The position numbers were made by a program, and so were the translations under genes. 64,000 nucleotides of DNA from Ascidia mentula (Eukaryota > Chordata > Ascidiacea > Phlebobranchia > Ascidiidae): NCBI GenBank assembly GCA_947561715.1, contig OX387200.1, positions 7,318,501 through 7,382,500 of the forward strand. The letters are read 5' to 3'. Positions 48,101 to 57,725 of the stretch are shown here, one piece after another. Below the pieces are notes generated by a model. It worked only from the letters and a program-made list of their open reading frames with translations, searched no databases and was not told the origin of the DNA. Numbering within the stretch: position 1 is the stretch's first letter; every line of letters starts with the position of its first letter.

Positions 48101-49932
48101 GCTCCTATTCAAAAGAATGTACCACAACAAATACTTAAAATAAATACAGATTATTTCCCACTAACGTACAATGTTCTCCCCAGACTAAAGTGCAATAAGT
48201 TTTCGTGAGGTAGAACGTGTTATGCAACTTACAACAGTCGTGTACATAGTGCAGATGACGATGGTCATGATGATGCTCGTCGTAATAGAGATAGGTGTCA
48301 CAGCACTAAGAGCAAGAGCCGGAAGATATAATATTACTCCCATGTATACCATCTGCAAAATTGGTTGCTTAGACATGGTTAACATACTTAAATTTTCGTG
48401 ACCTATGATACTGAAAGTTTAAATCAAATAATACTATTTTGAAGTGTAAAGAGTATTTTGGACAACAACCGACTTAATCGAAATTTCAAACACATCCCCG
48501 TACTTCGTTTATTATTCCAACAGCCGATGTAAACTTTCTGACGATTGGATGAAATCGCAATCCTAGATACTGAAAATGCAAAGAATGCGGTTAAGCTTAA
48601 GCAAAAGGCAGAGGTTACAGTACTGTGCGTTACATTTTAAAGGAGTCGCCCAATAATTCAAGGAAAAAGGATTCGAGTTTTTTTAAAATGAAACTTTCAC
48701 ACTTGGTACCTTTGATATAAATGGCAACTCTTTGTAAATGCGTCGCACGCAAAAATGGTAAAGAACCTGTAAGCCCGTTTACATATACGATCGGAAACGA
48801 GAGGAATTGGAACATCTCAAATTCGCATGTGTTTAAATGTGAGGTTTGGCCATTTTTATTCACTAAAAACGAGGTAAAATAAACAAACATCAAAAAAGTT
48901 AAATTCTCTTGAACAGCATTCCGTTTGCGCTGGAATCGGAAAAAAAACAAGAAATAAACTAAAAAGATTAAGTGTGCTGGAATCCATCACACTGCATGCA
49001 ATGTGGACGGTCTACACCTAAAACTTTAAAACCTATGTCAAGCATCATTTATCTATAATCCAATGCGACAAACTCAAAAAAACGCACACCTAAAACCCTT
49101 AGCATGATTCTGTTCTCAAACGGATTGAGCGCGAGGGCAATTGAGTGCTTCATCGCTCCTCTTGCGCAAAAAACGGGAGGAGCGATTGAGCGAAGCGCAT
49201 TCGAATTCTCTTCAATTGTTCATGTAAACGGGCTTACTGTAAAAAAAATTTTTAACGCAAGATTGAATTTTCAACAAAATTTGCGTCGTATCTGCGGTAA
49301 ATCTTTCCTGTCACACACAGAAATGTTTGGAACCGTTGGAATGAAGGTTTCTTTCAACACACGATATGGCCCAACACATGAAACAGAACAAGTAAACCTG
49401 ATAAATGGTGTTGAGTCGAAGGCGGTGTATCAGAGGAATGTAGTAGACGCAGGCAACGAACGTCGGCACTACCATAGAAAAAGAATACCAAATCGTCACC
49501 ATTCCAAACAGGTACGCCTCTGATGGAAAAGCGAGAACGGTGATTGCAGAAATTAAGGTAACGGCTATGGAAAAGCCGACCGGTACTTATTGGACAAAGT
49601 ACTTCTTTATCGTAGATTTCGTGGATATCAAGCTTTAAGTTTGGACTTACTGGTGACATCTTTCTGCCTCCATAAAAATAGTTTTCAACATTTTCCTTTC
49701 GTCGATCTTTCACCGCGAAGAAGATTCCGATGGCGGCAGAAAGCACGAGAGTAACTGAAACATTTCACCACAAGGTTAAAGTTAGTTTCAAACCTCACGT
49801 CTTTCATTCTTTTTTAACGCTCCTTCCGCTTTCGCTACAAAATACACACAAAGACACTTACTGTAAGTTCATTTCATACTTACCGACAAACACAACAATA
49901 TCCAGATCTCCGAAGGCATTATTAGTAGCCAT
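45175..49932 (-). CDS. sodium-coupled monocarboxylate transporter-like (SLC5A8/12 family)
   Basis: A plasma-membrane Na+/solute symporter; SLC5A8/12 carry lactate, pyruvate and short-chain fatty acids. Thirteen exons: 49932-49884, 49754-49651, 49586-49398, 48569-48504, 48352-48233, 47741-47587, 47404-47264, 47033-46815, 46696-46584, 46529-46372, 46306-46071, 45660-45566 and 45389-45175. They give 619 residues, close to the 610 of human SLC5A8. Landmarks: LVLSAAIGIFFAV (TM1), AFPSEAYLFG, GGLKAVIWIDTLQ, LNQSVCQRYLSCKS, GLPGMSGLFIAAAYSGTL and an N-glycosylated loop (NCTF, NETN). Anomaly: the phase-correct start of exon 3 (GTACCGG) is preceded by AA, not AG; the only nearby AG is one base downstream and would shift the frame. 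The forward relic at 31290 has AG there. The gene may be newly crippled or use a non-canonical site. Confidence 0.85.
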
Positions 49933-50665
49933 ATTCAACTTCTAAACAAATGAAACTTATTACAGATACAGCATATGTTTTATCCCCAGTTCCAGACGGC
50001 GCCAAACCTATAACGGAAGGTAACTGGTAATTGTTGTGCTGATGTCGACAGTTTTTGTTCAATGGAGCAAAAATCGTACCACTTTTTTAATATTGTAAAC
50101 TGTAGCATCATTCTTAACGATTCGCAATGGTGTTTTAGCAAATATCACTGATGTAAAACGCACAACGGCATTGTAATGCCACAGCATATGTTTAATCCCC
50201 ACCTGTATCCCGCAAAGCACAAATGTAACTGAAGCATTCACCACTCTTGTTGTTGATATTGTTGTTATCATTTTGCTTCAAACATTTCGTTAAAGCAAAC
50301 TTCGTTAAACTTTCACCACTTTCTACTGAAGGCCACGCTAAATGCTGTGATTTCCTTTCTCGTTTGCTTTAGCAAGTGCTGTGCTGTGCCTTGCATTCTA
50401 TATTATTCGTTTGTGCGTTTTCAAGCTTGTATCGGTATCAAAACTGCGTGGAAAAGTGTCTTGTGTAGCATATCAGGACTAGGGTCTCACAAAAATTTGG
50501 CAGTCTGTTTTTTGGCAGTTTGTTTTTACAAGTTCATTATAGTTAACATTGTGATATAGTGTGCAACGAACATCGCAGTTGGTGGCGCTCGACTTTCCGA
50601 AGTGATAATATATGGTCGTAAAGTCTGACTGGCTTCGATTATGAATGAGTCTTTCAAATTACATG
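49933..50665. other. 5' flank of SLC5 gene
   Basis: Probable promoter region of the SLC5 gene. 50050-50330 is also present, inverted, in the relic at 31290-31700, so it was copied with the 5' exons. No clear regulatory motif can be assigned. Confidence 0.4.
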
Positions 50666-51067
50666 GGTGCAAAATACTTGGGGTTAATTACTTAAGCCAA
50701 AGCTCTTATGCTGTTCATCATCTTAAGTTACATAAAGGTTTCGAACACGAACTGCGTTCATCATCAGTGCTATTGAATGAACGAGCTACATACAGCAAAG
50801 CACTGAGTTAGACATACAACTACACGGGAAGAAAAACTAGACGAAAGCTCCAAACCTCTCCGCCTCTTTAACATTTAGGTTCTTATACTGCGGCTTGGCA
50901 TATCTCAATTCATGAAGTCGCTGCCGAGTTGTTGGTATTGTGGTCACATGATGTGACTCTGAAATGTTCATGTAACTAGTTCATTCAATAGTACTGATGA
51001 TAAACGCAGTTCGTGTACGAATCGTGTACTTAACTTAAGATGATTAACAGCATAATAGCTTTGGCTT
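50666..51067. mobile_element. foldback (inverted-repeat) insertion
   Basis: Two arms of roughly 97 bp, 50694-50790 and 50970-51067, are imperfect reverse complements. Landmarks are AAGCCAAAGCTCTTATGCTG in the left arm and, inverted, AAGCCAAAGCTATTATGCTG in the right. The 402-bp segment is bracketed by an exact 16-bp direct repeat, TCTTTCAAATTACATG, at 50650-50665 and 51068-51083. The right arm touches the repeat, while the left arm is 28 bp inside. The class is not assignable. Confidence 0.7.
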
Positions 51068-51083
51068 TCTTTCAAATTACATG

Positions 51084-51440
51084 TACAACTTTATTCTTAC
51101 CAACTGCCATTTCATGGGACACAAGGTAAATACGGCATACATCTTTTTATGGAAAAAAGTGGTAGATGTTTTTTAAAAACCCTCTGACTACAAGGTTTTT
51201 CTATCTTAAATGGCGTTGTGAGATTTGCGTGGGTGTCATTTAGTTTGGCGGTTTCTTCGGTAACTACCGGCTGTTGCGAAATGTTGTGGCGGGCACAAAA
51301 CTTTGCAAAACAATGGCGTGCACGTCGAAAACCTGTGCCATTTTATCATATTATATTCTACATGATTGCCATGTCAACTGCTATGTACAATACAAAAGAT
51401 ATCGTAAGATAAGCAAAGTGGAGCCAGTAATATGAATATT
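51084..51440. other. gene-free stretch
   Basis: Nothing recognisable. A forward frame at 51218-51412 has no supporting evidence. Confidence 0.4.
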
Positions 51441-51478
51441 GGCCGTTTGGTCAGCAAAGTCGTCTGAAAGTCACACCA

Positions 51479-51530
51479 TCTGTACTGATGAGACCTTTTA
51501 GGTCGAAACAGTGGCCATTTGTCTGCAGCT
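51479..51530 (+). ncRNA. type I hammerhead ribozyme, solitary copy
   Basis: Core CTGATGA, stem II GACCT/AGGTC with loop TTT, GAAA, stem III ACAG/TTGT (one G-U pair) with loop TGGCCAT, and C17 are all present. Stem I pairs ATCTGTA with TGCAGCT at 6 of 7 positions, counting one wobble. About 100 bp around it (51440-51545) is the reverse complement of the element at 4908-5010, including TTGGCCGTTTGGTCAGCAAA. No second copy lies within 300 bp. The core is intact, so activity is plausible. Confidence 0.78.
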
Positions 51531-51689
51531 TACACAAAAGATATCGTGTCTGCATTGTTTCCCGTTATATGGCACTTGGTAAGAACAAAGTGGTACATAT
51601 TAATTGAAATACTGATTTATAATCATCGAGGTCAAGTCAGACTTTACGACAAACAATTAGGAAAGTGATGCGCCACCCACATGATGCAT

Positions 51690-51965
51690 TGTTCGTTAAT
51701 CTGTTTGACAGCTGGATGGTTCCTCGTGTTTGATGGGCTCGTCAATTTTCGACATTCCATTTTACGGATATCTGATGCGTTTTTTAAATAGCTCTGAAAA
51801 ATTACTTATTACAACGGCCAGTCTTCCACTGGCGTCAGAACCACAATAGAATTGGTGGAAGAAAAAAACACGGAAAAGAGTCGAGCGGAAACTATTTGTT
51901 CCACCTTTGCTCAAATATCACGGACTTGGTTTCTGATATATGGACTTGTGATATTACTCTTTTGC
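51690..51965 (+). pseudogene. relic of SLC22 exons 6-7
   Basis: Starts in the middle of exon 6 (CTGTTTGACAGCTGGATGGT, cf. LFDSWRWFLVF) and runs into a collapsed exon 7 (VEEKNTEKSRAETICSTFAQI). The intervening sequence is deleted. It is closer to the A-type wording (TWFLI.GL) than to the B type. Confidence 0.65.
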
Positions 51966-52009
51966 GAAAATTTACCACGGGTGGGAAGAAAAAAGATGTC
52001 TGGCGTAAA

Positions 52010-52360
52010 AAACACTGTAGCTTCGCGTGTAACGAACGCTTTCACAATGCAGCGGTTTTCTTTTACTTCAGGCAGAAACCGGTGCAATCCATGCAGAACA
52101 GACCCGAGGTGGATGACTTGATTAACCGCTGTGAAAAGCGAAGCGTCAAGGTGAACTGTTCGCACGGAACAAAGAGATTGTTCTTTTAGGGTGTTTACTT
52201 AAAAAACGTTCGATTGACCTTGGAAGAGCGAGATTCACGCTTGATGCAGACCGTGGTGAAACATTTGCCACAATGTCAGTTACATGCGTTGAGCTTTGCT
52301 GCATCACAGGACAGTAGCAACAAACAGATTCTGACAGGTTTACCACAGGATGAATAATGT
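52010..52360 (-). repeat. recurring 300-bp block, copy 6
   Basis: Reverse-strand copy of the block seen at 5770, 7660, 12440, 17960 and 29950. Relative to the adjacent SLC22 copy it has the same orientation as those upstream of copies 1 and 3. On the forward strand it gives MQNRPEVDDLINRCEKR followed by a stop. Confidence 0.55.
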
Positions 52361-52558
52361 AAACTGCAGTATATCATGTTTGTGTGCTGAATTTGGTTGA
52401 GAAAAAAAAGGAATAATGCAGCACATCAGCTTACTGTCAGCAGAACTTTGGCTTACATAGCATGAGGTTGTACCAGACAGAAATCCTTGCAACATGACAC
52501 ATGATTTTGTAGAATGTGTTGTGCTTTCCGCACTGATAGTGATATTTTGTAAATTATA

Positions 52559-55500
52559 ATGATAAAGGAAAGTCCACTGAAAGCGTTTGCAAAATATGAG
52601 AAGCGTCTATGCTTGCTTACATTTATCAGCACTTTGACGAATACAATGAATGCTTTTCAGTTTCTTGCTACATATTACACTCCACCCTATCAGTTTTATT
52701 CTTCAGCATACACAAAGCATCTTCATGTAAGTTATATTCTACTTATTTACCTTGACATAGATTATAAAAACTTCACTGACATTTGTCAAAAATGTGATGG
52801 TAAAAGAACCGCGAACTAAACAAAATTATGTAAATTATATTAATTAGCTCTGTACCCTTATTTTGATCTATTTTGTTCAACGAATGAATGATGTGGTATT
52901 ATTTTAATACTGCATCCACGCAATTATAATGCGCATTTGTTTCAAATGGTTGTGTTTTCGACGGTGCAGAAAATCGATTTGCATTGTGCGACATTACCTG
53001 TCTTGTACTCATGTACTTTTGCTTGCAGATAAACGAGTCAGTTCCCTTCAACACGACAACAGAAGAAGTCGTAAACGGAAACCTATCCATAGACGCTTGC
53101 TTCCCTGTCCACAGCACGCAAATGGAAGGTATAACGTATACATGTGGAACCAACTCCAAAGCGACATTACATTTAATGCAATTATTATATGCATACCTGT
53201 TTTGCTGCAACTCTTTCGTCCTTTATATTTTACCATATACGAATATCAATATTTTTGCAGGATCCAATGAGACGAACAATACGAATTTGTGCGAGTCTTA
53301 CGTATACGAAGGCAAAGTGCAAACTATCATTACCCAGGTAATGTTTCGTGAAACCAACTACCACTAAGGTGTTGGCCATCATCAAATAAACCAACTAGAA
53401 ATATCTGCCGTTATGTTGAATATGTGGTAATTTTGACTATATTACCAAAACAAAGCTTACAGGTTGTGGATGTACCAATTCAATTTTGATAGCTGTAATC
53501 GTGAACACGGTCATATTTAGCGAATACCCTGGAGTGTATTTTGAATGTATTCAAATCCGCGTTGTAAAATCCGCATACTGAGCTGCAGACAATTGTACAC
53601 ACTGTTTCAATATATAAAGTTCTCGCCAGTGCAGCTCAGGACTGTTGCACTGAACTAGCTGGTAAGATTGCAAAGAAAAGAATTTTTAACTTTGTGGTAC
53701 TTCAAGGTCAACGCCGATCCTGTCTGTAGCTCAATGATTGTTATGGCTCTCATATACGCAGTTCAACCTTGTATGTGACAAAGCGTGGATTAAACCAACC
53801 TTGGTATCTGTGTACATGGTGGGGAAAATGGTTTGAGGGCTGGTGAGCGGTTTCGTATCGGACAGGTAAGCTCAGCAATACACAACATGGGTTTGTGTCT
53901 GAAAAACTACATGCAAAGATAAATCTTGTCGCTGATCTGTAATCAGGTTCGGACGGAAAGTGTCGTTTCTGGCATTCACATTCCTTCAATTTGTTCTATC
54001 ATTTGCCACGAGTTTTGCTCCAAACATTGTTGTTTACGCGATCTTCCTCGGTTTAACTGGATTTTAGGGGGTTGGAAACTATGCGGCGATTGTTGTTTTA
54101 GGTAAGTTTCATGTTTAGTCCTTTTGGTCCCGATTTACAAAACTTGCTGTGCAAAAACGTTTCCCTCGGGTTTTCAGTAGTTTTGTTACCGAGATTGCTT
54201 ATTGTTGGTTATCGAAGTAAGATGTTTTGTTACTTTTTCCATTATATTCCAGGTTCGGAGATGGTTAGCTTCGAGAAACGGGGGCTGGCTTATTTTATGG
54301 CAGCGTCGAGATACGCAGTTGGTTACATGATGCTTCCATCGTTCGTTATTTGTAGGTTCCAGTTTTAGTTTTAACATTCAAACTATTAAATGTATCATTT
54401 TCACTATGGTCATAACCACCACTACAGAAAAGTTATTACCCATATGGTATCGAAACGATTGCGGCTGTGGCTGATATAAATTATGTTGAAACTAAAATAA
54501 CTCTTACTAAGCACAAGTTTTGATGTGATTTATAAATAGAAGCAAACTAAAGCAAGGTTTATTTCACTTTCCACCTTTTTTTCATTCCCACTGATTCTAT
54601 AGGTTGCTGGACGAATCACCGGTGTGGTTGCTAGCAAGTGGACAGAAGAATAAAGCTGAAGCAGTTTTGCTGAAAATCGCCGCTTACAACGGTCAGACCA
54701 CAACCGACATTGCAACCACCGTAGCTTTGGTGGAAGAGAAAAAAAACAGAAGATAGTCGAGCGGAAACTATTTGTTCCACTTTCGCGCAAATGGCCAAGG
54801 CATTTTTTCTTATCGGCAGACTTGTCACTGTTTTGTTTGCGTGGTAAGTTTTATTAGAAAAACACTCTTACACAGGTATATTAAAAAGACAAAGATTGAA
54901 CATCTAAAGCCAAAAACGGACATTCGTATTTTGTGATGTTTTCAGGGTCGTCGTTTTCATGACTTACCTCGCAATCGCCTTAAACAACGATAACTTGAGT
55001 GGAGATCGTTATCTCGACATATGATATATGCTGGTAGGAAATACAGTTTTTCAATATACAGACATTAGATATTGTTGAGTTTAATTAGAACTTCAAAGTT
55101 TAATATTTCACATAATTTTGCAGCAGCGTTGATTTGAGTACTTGATAAATAGGTTGTAAATAAACCATTTCAATCTTCACATGATTCACGTTGTTGTGAA
55201 AGCTTAAATCTAGAATTGCGAACTGCAAAAAATGAAAAAGGTCTAACAATCGTTTACAATTTGTTAAATCGACATCTTTAATAACCCCCTGTATCGTAGG
55301 ATAAAACGTTGTATTTTGCAGGCGAATCTGGCGACACAACAGCGCCATCTATCGGTATGTCTCTTGCAATTTTTGCCTCCGCCTTGTCTTATTTGTTCAT
55401 TCCTGAAACGAAAGATACAAAGCTGCCGCAGACCACTGAGGAAGCGAAAAACTTGAGGAGGTATTTGATTGTGCAACCTTAACAGGGAGAATTCCCAAAT

Positions 55501-55592
55501 TTTAAACAAATCTTGTTTTTATTTGTTTTCTTGAAACAAGGCCTACAAAACACAAGAAGAAAGCAAGCCAACGTCTAGAAAGCACCCTGTGA
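52559..55592 (+). pseudogene. B-type SLC22 gene, pseudogene
   Basis: Exons 1-5 align cleanly: 52559-52726, 53029-53128 (one extra codon), 53261-53337, 53762-53865 and 53947-54101. However, exon 4 has TGA in place of a GGA glycine codon (after GKMV) and exon 5 has TAG near 54065. Exon 6 (from 54253) loses its second half after MMLPSFV. Exon 7 (54603-54842) has an extra A in the EEKK run. Exon 8 (from 54947) breaks off and is fused by a deletion to the tail of exon 9. Exons 10 (55322-55460) and 11 (55541-55592) are intact in length. It cannot make the full 12-TM carrier. Intron 3 keeps the hammerhead-like fossil. Confidence 0.88.
53578..53639 (-). ncRNA. decayed hammerhead-like structure in intron 3 of the SLC22 pseudogene
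   Basis: Reverse strand, antisense to the gene as in the other copies. Stem I CTGAGCTGCA/TGCAGCTCAG pairs 10 of 10. The core is CTGGCGA, followed by GAAAC, stem III ACAG/TTGT and C17. It has the same A6-to-G change as the other intronic copies. Confidence 0.6.
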
Positions 55593-57725
55593 AGCAATTT
55601 TATTATTTTTTTAAATTTTAGCTCAAGGAGTGTTAAGACGTAGTTTCATGAAGCGTTAGCATTAACAATGGTTATTTACTTCACAAAAAGGACACATGCG
55701 GTAAAGTGAAATATGTTGCCAGAAACTGTAAACCAAATACTACGTTTGTCAGAGTGCTGATAAATACTGTTTAATGGGGTATAGGTACGTATTACGTATT
55801 ACGTATTCCTTATACTTTTATTATACACCCAAGAGAAAAAAACATGTTGCAACTAAATGGGTAGCGAAGCTGGGTTGTTAATTTCAGGGATGTTTATTTT
55901 AAATAATTTTTCAGTATGGTTTTTGAAAGTAGAAGTAACACGTTGTATTTTCTTGTATTTAAAAAATAAGGCATCATCGTTATACATTACATTTAAAATC
56001 GTTAGTTGATTATCAATCATTGGCGAATATTTACACAGCAGAGCTCCTATCATAAACCTTAAGATACTAGACTGTGAATGCGCAGCTTGCGTCAAGTGTC
56101 AAACAGAGTGGTATGATGCTACAAAAAGTTTGCAAAACCTGCTATTTTGCATGGTACAAGAAGGAGTGTGTTGCTAAAATAATAGAGGGGAGCAAAAATA
56201 GAATATAAGGTTTGCTTTTTTGTGTTGTCATTTATTAACGTTTAATTATAACGTTTAATTCTATTGGATTGGAGTGACGTCGTTGTTTTGATTACTTTAA
56301 TTGTTATTTTTGGTCCCATTAATATAGTGTGAAAATTCGCAAAAAATCATTCGCAAAAATGAAAAAATAAACGTTTCATCAACCAAAGCATATCAATTTC
56401 AAACATTTGGTATTATATTGATTTGAACAAAACGTTAAAAGAATAATAGATCCACACAAAGATGGAAAAATATTCTCTTCAGTAGGTGCTTGTTAAAATT
56501 CTTCAACACCTTGCTCATAATCCTGATTTGCATCCATTTTAAGTTTGCTGACCTTGTTTAAATCAACAACAACGATATTACCTTAATACCGAGACGAACT
56601 TTGGCAATTTTGAATTACACAATTAATTACCTCCTCAAGTTTTTCGCTTCCTCGGTGGTCTGGGGCAGCTTAGTGTCTTTCATTTCAGGAATGAACAAAT
56701 AAGACAAGTCGGAGGCAAAAATTGCTATCGTCCTACCGATAGATGACGCTGTTGAGTCATTGTGTGTGTAAAAAAACAATTTTGATGTTTTTTACCCAAA
56801 TCGGTAACGTGGGGGTAATAGTTTAATAAAATGATTAAGCGAGGTTCGTAAGTTTGGAAATGCCTATGACAAAAAGAAAAACTGTCTCTGGATTATCATA
56901 ACTTTACATTTTACGGTATTGAGTGCAACTACTACAATTTCATACCAGTGAATATAATAAGTGCTTCTGCTTAAGTTTTTTTTGTCAAGATATCTTGAGA
57001 GATCACAGGCAAGCATTAAAACTGATATATTCCGTCCTCTCTTTACATTTAGGCTTCATGTCAACCACGTACGGCGAGATGGACTTAACAACTATTGTAC
57101 GCCAATAAACGGTGGCTGTTGTACAGCTTTATTACTGCACACGCTGTTTAATGGTGTAGTTGCGGTGCTGGTAAAAAACTTTACCCCTTGTACACTTTTT
57201 GCTGAATCAAGAACAGCAAAAAGCACGACAAAATTCGTGCCAGCAACTACTGGCGCAACTGTTTTCATTCAACCGTAAAAATCACACCAGTGCGAGACGG
57301 ATAGCATTGCGGTGGGTCAAGAACATTGACGAGGATTTATCAGTCGGGAAACCTACTTTGGTAGATATACGTGTGTTTAAGTGCATGCAGAAGTTTGGCA
57401 TTTTAAATCGGCTACTTAGTTTGAGCTGTTGACTGATGTTTTAATTCCTGTGGGCATCAGTTATCACCGATAATTTAGACAAACCCCCTGCTATGCTTTG
57501 TATCTCTACATAGCAGTAAATAAAGTGAAGCTGATTTTTTGACATCCTAAAAACTGCTTTATTTTGACACGAAGGGCACATATAAACAAGAATCAAGTGG
57601 CATATATTCTTGCCGAAACGTTTCTCGTCATGAAACATGACAATGTTAACAGCAGTATGAGGCCAGTATTTTTATTCTAAGAATCAAGTGTTCCTGACAT
57701 ATTGCAGTAAACACATATTGCGGTA
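55593..57725. repeat. duplicated spacer and SLC5 3' flank, second unit
   Basis: No independent gene. 55640-57725 repeats 42975-45174: the spacer, an SLC22 exon-10 relic on the reverse strand at 56625-56765, and the paired forward frames at 56961-57278 and 57199-57432. Confidence 0.6.
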
